Below are positions 28,137 through 36,841 of a DNA stretch of 64,000 nt, piece by piece. Within the stretch, counting starts at the first letter, position 1. Every line of letters begins with the position of its first letter. Origin of the DNA: an uncultured Vibrio sp. (GTDB lineage Bacteria; Pseudomonadota; Gammaproteobacteria; Enterobacterales; Vibrionaceae); the NCBI GenBank assembly GCA_947504195.1, contig CANNGN010000001.1, forward strand, positions 372,001 to 436,000, in the 5' to 3' direction. Made by a program: the position numbers and the translations under genes. The notes under the pieces were generated by a model. It saw only the letters and a program-made list of their open reading frames with translations. It was not told the origin of the DNA and made no database searches.

Positions 28137-29093
28137 ATGCAAGATATTGATAATTCACTAAAGCAAGAGTCTGAGTTAGCCAGGAAATTAAAATGGGCGA
28201 AAATGCATTTTAAGAAAGAATGGCAGCTTTACGTAATGCTTTTACCGACGGTGCTTTGGTTCGTAATCTTTTTATACAAACCGATGTACGGCTTACAAAT
28301 TGCCTTTAAAGACTACAGTGTGTTTAGAGGTATTACTGGAAGTCCTTGGGTTGGATTCGAACACTTTTATACACTCTTTGAAAATGATCAATTTATCCGA
28401 GCGATAAAAAACACGGTCATGATTAGTGGCGCAAGCTTAATTTTTGGATTCCCGATGCCGATTCTTTTGGCTTTAGGTTTTAACGAAATTATTAATGCCA
28501 AATTTAAAAGAGCCGCACAAACCATCGTTTACTTGCCGCACTTTATTTCAGCAGTAATCATCGCGGGTATTGTTATTACCGCATTTGCACCATCAACGGG
28601 TGTGATTAACCTGATATTGAATGCATTCGGTTACGACTCTGTTTACTTCTTAACCAAACCAGAATGGTTCCGCACAATATTCGTCGGTACTGGTATTTGG
28701 CAGGAGGCAGGTTTTGGTTCCATCGTGTTCTTGGCGGCTATTGCTGGCGTTAACCCATCGCTCTATGAATCAGCTGTAGTTGATGGTGCGACTCGTTTCC
28801 AAATGATGTACAAAATCACTCTACCTTGTATATTGCCGACCATTTTAATCATGTTGATTATTCGTATCGGTAACATCCTAGAAGTTGGTTTTGAAATGAT
28901 CATTATGCTTTACCAACCTGCAACGTACGAAACTGCTGACGTTATTAGTACCTTTATTTATCGTCAGGGTTTACAAGCAGCTCAATATGATTTAGCCGCT
29001 GCTGCTGGATTATTTAATGCTGTGATTGCGTTCTTCTTAGTTGTTGCTGCAAATACAATTAGTAAACGTGTATCTAAAACGTCTCTTTGGTAA
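28137..29093 (+). CDS. Sugar ABC importer permease (LplB/AlgM1 type)
   Basis: Membrane permease of 318 residues with about six helices, the first following WQLYVMLLPTVLWFVIFLYK. The cytoplasmic EAA loop is seen as LYESAVVDGATRFQMMYKIT. The PMYGLQIAFKDYSVFRGI segment is characteristic of the LplB/YteP/AlgM1 branch of CUT1 permeases, which serve complex-carbohydrate importers. It is spaced 23 bases from the ATPase gene and 9 bases from its partner permease. Confidence 0.86.
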   Translation: MQDIDNSLKQESELARKLKWAKMHFKKEWQLYVMLLPTVLWFVIFLYKPMYGLQIAFKDYSVFRGITGSPWVGFEHFYTLFENDQFIRAIKNTVMISGASLIFGFPMPILLALGFNEIINAKFKRAAQTIVYLPHFISAVIIAGIVITAFAPSTGVINLILNAFGYDSVYFLTKPEWFRTIFVGTGIWQEAGFGSIVFLAAIAGVNPSLYESAVVDGATRFQMMYKITLPCILPTILIMLIIRIGNILEVGFEMIIMLYQPATYETADVISTFIYRQGLQAAQYDLAAAAGLFNAVIAFFLVVAANTISKRVSKTSLW

Positions 29094-29102
29094 GGAAATA
29101 TT

Positions 29103-29993
29103 ATGAGCGTAATAACAAATATGAATTTATATTCAAAGAGCGATAAAGCATTTGTTTATTTGAATATGTTCTTAATCGGTATGTTTACTATTAGTACTCT
29201 ATACCCATTTATATATGTTGCTTCATTGTCATTTAGTTTAGGTGATGCGGTAACGTCTGGGCAGGTCTTATTAACTCCGGTAGATTTCACATTAGCGGCT
29301 TACGAAAAAGTATTATTTGACCCTGCATTTTGGCAGTCATATATGAATACTTTTATCTATACAATTGGCGGTACAATTACCAGTCTTTGTATTATTATTC
29401 CAGGCGCCTATGCACTTTCAAGACCGCAATTATTCGGTCGAAAATACTGGAATATGTTGATTGCATTTACCATGTGGTTCCATGCAGGTATGATTCCTTT
29501 CTTCTTAAATATTAGGGACTTAGGTCTGCTAGATAGCTACTTCGGTATTATCATTGCGTTCGCATGTAATGCGTTCAACATTATCTTGTTGAGAAACTTT
29601 TTTGAAGCGGTTCCATCGTCATTTGAAGAAGCGGCTCGTATGGATGGTGCAAATGATTTTCAAGTACTGTGGAAAGTATTTATTCCACTTGCGAAGCCTG
29701 CACTTGCAACCATTACTTTATTCTGTATTGTTGCTCGATGGAATGGATTCTTCTGGGCAATGATCTTATTACGAGATGAAAGTAAGGTTCCTCTTCAAGT
29801 ATATTTACGCCAGATAATTACACAATTATCTGATGATGATACATTTGCAAGTACATTGCTTACTGCCGACTATTCATTTGAAACGGTGAGCTCAGCAATA
29901 ATGGTATGTTCTATTATTCCAGTATTATTAGTTTACCCTTGGATCCAAAAATACTTTAATAAAGGTATTATGTTGGGCGGTGTGAAAGAATAA
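29103..29993 (+). CDS. Sugar ABC importer permease (LplC/YtcP/AlgM2 type)
   Basis: Partner permease of 296 residues with six helices and the EAA loop FEEAARMDGANDFQVLWKV. The N-terminal STLYPFIYVASLSFS and the final YFNKGIMLGGVKE are typical of the LplC/YtcP branch; the KGIM(L)GxVKG ending is near-invariant there. It forms the heterodimeric channel with the preceding gene product. Location directly before the binding-protein gene completes an import operon. Confidence 0.87.
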   Translation: MSVITNMNLYSKSDKAFVYLNMFLIGMFTISTLYPFIYVASLSFSLGDAVTSGQVLLTPVDFTLAAYEKVLFDPAFWQSYMNTFIYTIGGTITSLCIIIPGAYALSRPQLFGRKYWNMLIAFTMWFHAGMIPFFLNIRDLGLLDSYFGIIIAFACNAFNIILLRNFFEAVPSSFEEAARMDGANDFQVLWKVFIPLAKPALATITLFCIVARWNGFFWAMILLRDESKVPLQVYLRQIITQLSDDDTFASTLLTADYSFETVSSAIMVCSIIPVLLVYPWIQKYFNKGIMLGGVKE

Positions 29994-30065
29994 CACCAAC
30001 TTAAGTGTTAGAAGTTAGTTATAACAAACAATGAAACAATAAATATATTATAAAAGGTAGAATTT

Positions 30066-31625
30066 ATGAAAAAAGTTAATACCCTACTTACCACAATGGC
30101 GATTGGCTCTGCTGCTCTAGCTATGCCTGTTATTGCGGCTTCACCAGACGGCGCATACAGCGTAACTGATAAGCCGCTAACGCTAGATATTCACTTTCAC
30201 ACCAAAAAGTATGTATATAACAACGATTGGCCGGTAGAGAAAGAAGCTGCACGTCTAACAGGTGTTTCTCTGAACAACGTTGCTTCAATGGCAACAACGA
30301 AAAGTGAAGAAGCGTTTAACTTGCTTATCGCTTCTGGTGACTTACCAGATATCGTTGGTGGTTCAGCGATTCGTGATAACGTAAACCGCTATGGCCCTGA
30401 AGGTGCTTTCATTCCGATGAATGACCTTATTGACAAGCATGCTCCAAACATTAAAGCGTTCTTTGAGAAAAACCCTGATATCAGAAGTTCGATTTTGGCG
30501 GCAGATGGAAATATTTACTACATTCCATATCTTCCAGATGGTAAATACGGTCGTTCTTACTTCATTCGTTATGACTGGCTGAACAAGCTAGGACTTGAAG
30601 TTCCTAACACCATCGATGAACTGCATGATGTACTAGTTGCTTTCCGTGACCAAGATCCAAACGGCAACGGCAAGAAAGACGAAGTGCCACTGTTTATGCG
30701 TAACTGGGAAGAGTTAATTCGTATGGTCACCCTATGGGGCGGTCGTATGTCTGGTTCTGATATGTTCCATGATTTTTACGTAGATAATGGTGCTCTTAAG
30801 CATGGTTATGTTGGTGAAGGCTACCGTGATGGTATTCGTGAGCTAGCAAAATGGTACAAAGAAGGTTTGATTGATGCTGAAGTATTTACTCGTGGTAGCC
30901 GTTCACGTGAATACCTATTGTCAAATAACCTAGGTGGTATGACTCACGATTGGTTTGCATCAACAGCGGGTTACAACGATTCATTAGCTGATAAAGTACC
31001 AGGGTTTAGCTTCAAAGGAATGCTTCCACCAATCGGTACTACTGGTAAGCGTATCGAAGAACACCAGCGTGCTAAAGTGAAAGTTGAAGGTTGGGCAATG
31101 TCGTTTACGAACGAGCACCCAGTTGAAACTATGAAGTATTTAGATTTCTACTTCACTGAAGAAGGTCGTCGTTTGGCTAACTTCGGTATCGAAGGCGTAA
31201 ACTACGACATGGTTGATGGTAAAGCAATCTTCAAGAAAGAAATGTTAGAAGATTCTAAGCCACTTAACGCTCAACTGTGGGAAATTGGTTCTCAGATCCC
31301 ACGTGGTTTCAAGCAGGATTATGGTTACGAGCTACAGTGGTCTAACAAAGTTGCTCTAGAAGGTATCGCGCTTTACGATACCGTTCCAGACCTATTAACT
31401 GAACCGTTCCTAGGTGTGTCACTTAACGAAGAAGAGAAAGCGACATTCGATAAGAACTGGGCAACAATCCGTGACTATATGCTTGAAAAACAACAAGCTT
31501 GGGTACTCGGAACTGGCGATATCGATGAAGAGTGGGATAGCTACTTAGCTCAAATCGAACGTATGGGTTACGCAGACGTAATTAAAGTAATGAACTCTGC
31601 ATATACACGTGCATACGGCAAGTAA
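30066..31625 (+). CDS. Oligosaccharide-binding protein, AlgQ-like
   Basis: Periplasmic binding protein of 519 residues with a signal peptide (about 1-24, cut after VIAA). Large size, the FNLLIASGDLPDIVGGS motif and the permease type place it with the LplA/AlgQ group for oligosaccharides. Residues Asp197, Asn199, Asn201, Lys203, Asp205 and Glu206 in DPNGNGKKDE form an EF-hand-like calcium loop, as described for the alginate-binding AlgQ proteins. Substrate is inferred to be a uronic-acid oligosaccharide (alginate-, pectin- or glycosaminoglycan-derived). No lyase gene is adjacent, so the exact sugar is open. Confidence 0.82.
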   Translation: MKKVNTLLTTMAIGSAALAMPVIAASPDGAYSVTDKPLTLDIHFHTKKYVYNNDWPVEKEAARLTGVSLNNVASMATTKSEEAFNLLIASGDLPDIVGGSAIRDNVNRYGPEGAFIPMNDLIDKHAPNIKAFFEKNPDIRSSILAADGNIYYIPYLPDGKYGRSYFIRYDWLNKLGLEVPNTIDELHDVLVAFRDQDPNGNGKKDEVPLFMRNWEELIRMVTLWGGRMSGSDMFHDFYVDNGALKHGYVGEGYRDGIRELAKWYKEGLIDAEVFTRGSRSREYLLSNNLGGMTHDWFASTAGYNDSLADKVPGFSFKGMLPPIGTTGKRIEEHQRAKVKVEGWAMSFTNEHPVETMKYLDFYFTEEGRRLANFGIEGVNYDMVDGKAIFKKEMLEDSKPLNAQLWEIGSQIPRGFKQDYGYELQWSNKVALEGIALYDTVPDLLTEPFLGVSLNEEEKATFDKNWATIRDYMLEKQQAWVLGTGDIDEEWDSYLAQIERMGYADVIKVMNSAYTRAYGK

Positions 31626-31665
31626 GATCTAGTTAACTTAGTTAATTAGTAATACAACGGAGAAA

Positions 31666-31693
31666 GGCGATGGTTGATACCATCGTCTTTTTT
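31666..31693 (+). terminator. Rho-independent terminator of the sugar importer operon
   Basis: GGCGATGGT at 31666-31674 pairs with ACCATCGTC at 31679-31687 (one G-U pair) around the loop TGAT, followed by six T. It separates the importer from the downstream metallohydrolase gene. Confidence 0.85.
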
Positions 31694-31784
31694 CGTTTAT
31701 AGGGTGTGAAAAATATGTTCTTAAGCAATTTAGCAGGATAATATGAAAATAATAAGTAACTAGTGCGTATTAAATGGACTAAAT

Positions 31785-32432
31785 GTGGCTAAATATTTCC
31801 CTATTTTTGGACTTGCTTATCCTCAAGAAGAGTGGATAACTGTCGATCTGTCAGAGACAAATTCATATCTAGATTATGCTCTTACGGCTGAACCTGAATA
31901 TCTTGCTCAATTCATTGATAGACAACTCTCGGTCGAGCACCCAGTAGCTTACGGAGGCTACCAAGAAAAAAGAGCAACCTATAGAAATGCAGCACATTTT
32001 TCTGATAAGCCCGAAGAGCAGGTTCGTTGTATTCATCTTGGTATCGACTTATGGGTTGAAGCTGGGGCTTCAATTTACGCACCATTGATGGGTGAAGTAC
32101 ATAGCTTTAGTTTTAATGATCTACCGTTTGATTATGGTCCAACAATCATACTTAAACATGGTTCGGGAGAAGAGGTATTTTATACGCTGTATGGTCATTT
32201 GAGCTTAGATTCATTAGAGGGAATTGAAGTAGGGCAGATCATAAATAAAGGTCAAGGCTTTGCTACAGTAGGAAGCTCTGACGTGAATGGTGGTTGGCCT
32301 CCACACCTCCACCTTCAAGTTATGAAGAACATGTTTGGTTGGGAGGGAGATTTTCCAGGGGCGACAAGCGAAAAAGAAAGAGAGAAGTATTTAAACAACT
32401 CCCCAGATCCCTCGTTTCTGCTCAATCTTTAA
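31785..32432 (+). CDS. Cytoplasmic M23-fold metallohydrolase
   Basis: A 215-residue protein with an M23/LytM-type zinc domain: HLGID (His84, Asp88), YGHLS (His138) and PHLHLQ (His174, His176), so all metal and catalytic residues are kept. Unlike true cell-wall M23 peptidases it has no signal peptide or membrane anchor, so it should act in the cytoplasm. Similar M23-like domains are known fused to class-III aminotransferases, which suggests a metabolic hydrolase role (inference). The start is GTG at 31785 because no ATG is in frame. It is 94 bases ahead of the Lrp-type regulator. Confidence 0.72.
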   Translation: MAKYFPIFGLAYPQEEWITVDLSETNSYLDYALTAEPEYLAQFIDRQLSVEHPVAYGGYQEKRATYRNAAHFSDKPEEQVRCIHLGIDLWVEAGASIYAPLMGEVHSFSFNDLPFDYGPTIILKHGSGEEVFYTLYGHLSLDSLEGIEVGQIINKGQGFATVGSSDVNGGWPPHLHLQVMKNMFGWEGDFPGATSEKEREKYLNNSPDPSFLLNL

Positions 32433-32526
32433 AACAGCTCGATTTTCGAGAGCGAATTCACTGCATGTTTGTTAAGTTTCATTTAATAAAATAAATTGAT
32501 AAAACACACTAATTATTGGAATAAGA

Positions 32527-32994
32527 ATGGATACATTGGATCTAAACATATTGGCGTTGTATCGACATGACACTAAAATTAGTGCAGAAAAAATAGGTTC
32601 AATGGTTGGATTGTCGATCTCTGCTGTTCAACGCCGAATTAAACACCTTAAGAACTCTGGGATCATACAAAGGGAGCTTGCACTACTTGATAGTGACAAG
32701 TTGTCGTTTCAGATGCAGTTTATCATCAATGTTGATCTAATCAATGAACGGGTCGATGACATACAACTTTTTGAAAATAAAATGAAATCCAATCCGAATG
32801 TAATGCAGAGCTATTACGTGACGGGACAAGCCGACTTTTGCATCGTGATTGCAGTAAAAAATGTTACTGAATTTGATTTATTCACGCAGACAATATTGAT
32901 GTCAGATGAAAATGTTCGTAATTTCACATCCTCATTAGTAATTCGAAAAACTAAATTCGATCCTTCTTCCTACGTCGATCTTTTGCTTGATTAG
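32527..32994 (+). CDS. Lrp/AsnC-family transcriptional regulator
   Basis: A 155-residue regulator. The N-terminal winged HTH begins LDLNILALYRHDTKISAEKI and includes the recognition segment VGLSISAVQRRIKHLKNSGI (about residues 29-48). The C-terminal RAM/AsnC ligand domain includes YYVTGQADFCIVIAV and ends with TSSLVIRKTKFDPSSYVDL. Such regulators normally sense an amino acid and control a neighbouring catabolic gene. Here that is most likely the fused deformylase/dehydratase gene 183 bases downstream, and perhaps the metallohydrolase gene upstream. Confidence 0.9.
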   Translation: MDTLDLNILALYRHDTKISAEKIGSMVGLSISAVQRRIKHLKNSGIIQRELALLDSDKLSFQMQFIINVDLINERVDDIQLFENKMKSNPNVMQSYYVTGQADFCIVIAVKNVTEFDLFTQTILMSDENVRNFTSSLVIRKTKFDPSSYVDLLLD

Positions 32995-33177
32995 ACCAAT
33001 TTTGCCGCTCTTTGCTTTAATTAGTCATTTTTACAGTGCAACGCGCTTAATAGCTGCAATTTTTGTTGAATATATAGAGCACTTCGTTGTCGATGTCGCT
33101 TAGCATAATGACTCTAAGTTGAGGTTATACAAGACTTATAATTCATTAATAATACGACAAAAATAGGATATAGACTT

Positions 33178-34632
33178 ATGTCAACAGTGATGACTATATT
33201 AACTCCCGACACCGATCATTCTGGCTGCCTTCGACAAATAGCGGACCCCGTTACGTTGTTTGACAGCAATTTTTTACAACTCACTGCCGACTTGCATGCG
33301 TCGTTAACTGAGGTGCGTCAACGTCTTGGTTTTGGTCGAGCAATGGCAGCGCCACAAGTGGGAGTGTCGTTAAGAATTGTGGTGATAAATCTTGGTGCAG
33401 ACCCGATTACATTAGTAAACCCGGAAATTATTTGGCGCAGTGAAGAACATCAAGAAGTTTGGGATGATTGTCTGAGCACTCCAGAGACTCGAGTCAAAGT
33501 TAGGCGTCACAGCAGCATCAGTATCACGTTTCAAAACGAAGTGGGAGAAATCCAATGCTGGCACCATTTACCTGCTGACATTTCTGAGCTTCTTCAACAT
33601 GAGTTAGAGCACCTAGATGGCATATTGATGGTCGATTATGCTAATGAAAACAATACCGTTTCGGCCCACGAATCACATTTATTTTCTCAAAATTTAACAT
33701 CACATCGACTTAGCCTCAACAATATAAAACAATCACAAGGACGAATTGATCCCCTATTTTTAAATGGATCATTAAGAGAATCTAAAGTGTTGGGGAATAT
33801 GTTTGGAACTAAGTTGTATTTGAAGGATGAAACAGACAACCCATTACGTTGTTTTAAAGGTCGAGGTGCTGAAAACTATTTGTCGGTTCTTGAGCAAAAG
33901 AATGAAGTGACACCGTTAGTGTGTGCGAGTGCGGGCAATTGGGGAATGGCGTTAGCTTGGAGTTGTCGTGAACGTTCTTATCCATTAACCGTTTTCGTCG
34001 CAACCAATGCCAGTCAAGTGAAAGTCGAAAAAATTAAGGAACTTGGAGCAAATGTGATCGTATTTGGTGACGATTTTGATAGTGCCAAAAGTAGAGCTAA
34101 AGCGTATAGCCAAGAAAGAGGGTATCAATTTGTCGAGGATGGTCAGATTGGCGCTGTATCTGAGGGAGCAGGCTCTGTTGGTGTAGAGCTAACGTCGAGC
34201 GGCATATTCTTTGACGCGATATATATTCCGGTCGGCAACGGAGCCTTGATCACTGGAGTGGCACGTTGGATTAAAGCGTCGTCTCCGGGAACTAAAATTG
34301 TGGGGATAGTGCCGAAAGGAGCTGACTCGATGTATTGCAGTTGGAAGAGTTCATCACCAGTCAATCGTGAGAAAGTGAATACTATCGCTGACGGCCTCGC
34401 AATTCGTGTGCCTGTTCCTGAATCTGTTGAAGATATGATTGGACTTGTTGATGATATCATCCTCGTCGACGAAGAACAGATCGAATCAGCAGTTAAATTG
34501 GCTGAATTTGAAGAAAGAATGTTGCTTGAGCCATCAGGTGCAGCAGGAATTGCTGGAGTTATGGCTGCACATCAACAAGGGAAATTAGAGGATAGGATTG
34601 CCGTTATTATAACGGGAGCGAATCGAGCTTGA
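33178..34632 (+). CDS. Peptide-deformylase-like domain fused to PLP-dependent threonine-dehydratase-like enzyme
   Basis: A 484-residue two-domain protein. Residues 1-165 match peptide deformylase: GFGRAMAAPQVG (51-62), DDCLS (Cys98, in place of EGCLS) and HELEH (His141, Glu142, His145), so metal ligands and catalytic Glu are intact. Residues 188-484 are a fold-type-II PLP enzyme: Lys227 in CFKGRGA, SAGNWG (251-256), the phosphate loop PVGNGALITG (351-360), EPSGAAG and the late TGAN. Both active sites look functional. The second resembles threonine/serine dehydratases. A plausible job is deformylation of an N-formyl (or acyl) amino acid followed by deamination (inference). A terminator follows. 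Confidence 0.85.
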   Translation: MSTVMTILTPDTDHSGCLRQIADPVTLFDSNFLQLTADLHASLTEVRQRLGFGRAMAAPQVGVSLRIVVINLGADPITLVNPEIIWRSEEHQEVWDDCLSTPETRVKVRRHSSISITFQNEVGEIQCWHHLPADISELLQHELEHLDGILMVDYANENNTVSAHESHLFSQNLTSHRLSLNNIKQSQGRIDPLFLNGSLRESKVLGNMFGTKLYLKDETDNPLRCFKGRGAENYLSVLEQKNEVTPLVCASAGNWGMALAWSCRERSYPLTVFVATNASQVKVEKIKELGANVIVFGDDFDSAKSRAKAYSQERGYQFVEDGQIGAVSEGAGSVGVELTSSGIFFDAIYIPVGNGALITGVARWIKASSPGTKIVGIVPKGADSMYCSWKSSSPVNREKVNTIADGLAIRVPVPESVEDMIGLVDDIILVDEEQIESAVKLAEFEERMLLEPSGAAGIAGVMAAHQQGKLEDRIAVIITGANRA

Positions 34633-34659
34633 GGCTTTAATCTAAAGCCGAAAAAGAGT

Positions 34660-34693
34660 AATAACAAAGCTCACGCCTGAGCTTTGTTATTTT
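34660..34693. terminator. Strong terminator, probably bidirectional
   Basis: AATAACAAAGCTCA at 34660-34673 pairs perfectly with TGAGCTTTGTTATT at 34678-34691 around the loop CGCC. T-rich sequence follows on the plus strand, and an A-run at 34651-34655 would give U on the minus strand. It lies between the fusion gene and convergent rlmI. Confidence 0.88.
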
Positions 34694-34730
34694 AACTTAT
34701 GATTAAGCGAGAATATCTTAGTATACTCAA

Positions 34731-35924
34731 TCAGAGCACTTTACAGGCAAACCCTTTCAGATAGAAACCTTCAGGGTAAGCGGAGTCAGTTGGGTGGTCT
34801 GCTGCTTGTTCAAAACGCTCCACAAATTTCACTTCGCGCTTAGCATCGAGAGCTGCATCTGCGATGATTTTTTGGAACAAACCATGGTCCATAAGGCCAG
34901 AACATGAATAAGTGAGTAGGGTGCCACCTGGTTTTAAGATTTGCATCGCCAACATGTTGATGTCTTTGTAACCACGGCATGCACCATTTAGCTGAGCTTT
35001 GGATTCAGCAAATTTTGGCGGATCCATAATAACGACATCAAACTGAGTACCTTGGTCACGATATTCACGCAGCAGTTTAAAAACGTCGGCATTAAGAAAT
35101 ACCGCGCGTTTCTTCGATATGTCGAAGTCGTTAAGAATTGCATTTTGCTTGGCATTATCCAGTGCGGGTTGTGAGACATCTGCATTTATAACGCGTTTGG
35201 CTCCACCTTTTAGAGCGTACAAACCAAAACCACCCGTGTATGAGAAGCAGTTTAAGACTTCTTTGTCCTTAACGTATTTTAGTGACTGCTGACGGCTATC
35301 TCTTTGGTCTAAATAAAAGCCTGTTTTGTGGCCATTAACAATATCTACGCCAATTTTTACGCCATTTTCTTCAATAACAACGATCTCTGGTGGCTCTTGA
35401 CCATGCAATACGCCTACAGAAGGTTTTAATCCTTCTTTTTTACGAACGGCCACATCAGAACGCTCGTAAATTGAACAGGTAGGGAAGCATTGTTTTAAAG
35501 CTTCAACTAGCTTATCTTTCTGATGCTCGGCTGGGGCACTTAATATTTGGCATACAAGAAAATCTCCGTAACGATCGATGGTTATACCCGGTAAACCATC
35601 ATTTTCAGCAGCAATCAGGCGATAGCCTGTTAAGCCATCCCGTTCAATGATATCGTCTCGTAACAATTGAGCTCGTTTGATCTTTCCAACAAAGAATGAA
35701 GTATCTATCTCTTGTTTGATAAAGCTCCATACTCGTGCGCGGATTTGAGATTCTGGAGAATATCCAGCCTTTGCCAACCACTGTCCTGAATGAGTATAAA
35801 CATCGACAGTTTGTCCGAGAGTAACATCGCCTTCGATTCTCTCTATGCCTCGTGAAAAAATCCAAGGGTGTCGACGTTGTAGAGATTTTTCTCTTCCTTT
35901 TGCTAAGTAGATAGCGGCTGTCAT
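34731..35924 (-). CDS. rlmI: 23S rRNA (cytosine-1962-C5)-methyltransferase RlmI
   Basis: SAM-dependent rRNA methyltransferase, 397 residues. An N-terminal PUA domain ([21 protein letters not shown]) is followed by a central EEHMR-like region and a C-terminal Rossmann domain with [19 protein letters not shown] (SAM site) and [15 protein letters not shown] (motif IV). The catalytic Cys is likely that of [10 protein letters not shown]. It is divergent from yccX, as in enteric bacteria and Vibrio. Confidence 0.95.
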   Translation of the reverse strand: MTAAIYLAKGREKSLQRRHPWIFSRGIERIEGDVTLGQTVDVYTHSGQWLAKAGYSPESQIRARVWSFIKQEIDTSFFVGKIKRAQLLRDDIIERDGLTGYRLIAAENDGLPGITIDRYGDFLVCQILSAPAEHQKDKLVEALKQCFPTCSIYERSDVAVRKKEGLKPSVGVLHGQEPPEIVVIEENGVKIGVDIVNGHKTGFYLDQRDSRQQSLKYVKDKEVLNCFSYTGGFGLYALKGGAKRVINADVSQPALDNAKQNAILNDFDISKKRAVFLNADVFKLLREYRDQGTQFDVVIMDPPKFAESKAQLNGACRGYKDINMLAMQILKPGGTLLTYSCSGLMDHGLFQKIIADAALDAKREVKFVERFEQAADHPTDSAYPEGFYLKGFACKVL

Positions 35925-36106
35925 GGTAAATGCTCAATCTGAATAAGGGGCTGTATTGTTATAGAAGTATTGGTAAAAATCAAACTTGATTACGATGAAT
36001 ATGCGTCATAAATTCGTAATTGAATATTGAGATGCTAATCAAATTCAAAATCCCTAAAAAAGCCGATAATAAATGTGTTTAATTTGAAACAGAGAAGGTG
36101 AAACTA

Positions 36107-36379
36107 ATGAATAATTACGAGAAATTTACCGTGTCTGGAATGGTTCAAGGTGTTGGCTTTCGTTATTTTACTTCTCATCAAGGGTTGAAGTTAGGTTTGA
36201 CTGGGTACGCTAAAAATTTATACAACGGGGATGTGGAAGTTGTAGCTTGTGGAGATGAAGAAAAGCGTGAAGCACTGTTTCAATGGTTGCATCAAGGCTC
36301 ACCTGCAGCGCAAGTCGCTCGTGTAAAGCGAGCAACATATCAAAGTGACAAAATCTATCGTGGGTTTGCAATCATCTGA
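36107..36379 (+). CDS. yccX: Acylphosphatase
   Basis: A 90-residue acylphosphatase that hydrolyses carboxyl-phosphate bonds. The phosphate loop and catalytic Arg are in [11 protein letters not shown], and the catalytic Asn is in [12 protein letters not shown]. The ATG at 36107 was chosen because AGAGAAGG lies at a normal distance upstream; a GTG at 36098 overlaps that site. It is convergent with tusE, 4 bases apart, the familiar yccX-tusE arrangement. Confidence 0.95.
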   Translation: MNNYEKFTVSGMVQGVGFRYFTSHQGLKLGLTGYAKNLYNGDVEVVACGDEEKREALFQWLHQGSPAAQVARVKRATYQSDKIYRGFAII

Positions 36380-36383
36380 TGCA

Positions 36384-36713
36384 TTAGAGACATTTAGCTG
36401 GCTTGGGCAATCCAGCCAGTTTGGTGGCTTGCTTAGCAGGGCCTTTACGAAACAACTTAAACAGGTATTTGCTGTTTCCTTTTTCAGGACCGTACTCTTT
36501 CTCCATCGCTTTTACTAGCATCCGAATGGCTGGAGAGGTGTTAAATTCTTCGTAAAAGCGACGTACAAACCATATCACTTCAAGATGATCAGAGGTTAAT
36601 TCTATTCCTTCATCAACCGCTAGCAGTTCTATCATTCCCTCATCCCACAGGGTGTAGTCAAGTAAGTAACCTTGATTATCTGTTTCGATTAAATTTCCGT
36701 TGTAGTTGAGCAT
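36384..36713 (-). CDS. tusE: Sulfurtransferase TusE (DsrC family)
   Basis: A 109-residue protein of the 2-thiouridine relay that passes sulfur from TusBCD to MnmA for tRNA wobble-base thiolation. The conserved helical core includes [19 protein letters not shown] and [10 protein letters not shown]. The invariant penultimate Cys is present in the ending PKPAKCL. It is the minus-strand partner of yccX. Its own terminator is not evident. Confidence 0.95.
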   Translation of the reverse strand: MLNYNGNLIETDNQGYLLDYTLWDEGMIELLAVDEGIELTSDHLEVIWFVRRFYEEFNTSPAIRMLVKAMEKEYGPEKGNSKYLFKLFRKGPAKQATKLAGLPKPAKCL

Positions 36714-36782
36714 GATGACCTCGGTATTCAGACTTGCAGCGTGGTTTTCGAAAAGGGAGGGGATTATAATATGAGTTCAGGA

Positions 36783-36814
36783 AATAAAAAAGCTCGGACA
36801 GAGTGTCCGAGCTT
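36783..36814 (-). terminator. Rho-independent terminator of yccA
   Basis: AAGCTCGGAC at 36790-36799 pairs with GTCCGAGCTT at 36805-36814 around a 5-base loop. Read on the minus strand it is followed by a T-rich run (36783-36790). Confidence 0.85.
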
Positions 36815-36841
36815 TGTTTAATCAAGATGTTCAACGAGAGA

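Noticed and set aside
32995-33177. Riboswitch or attenuator between the Lrp gene and the fusion gene
   Set aside because: No conserved fold or leader peptide recognisable; it probably just holds the promoter and an Lrp operator.
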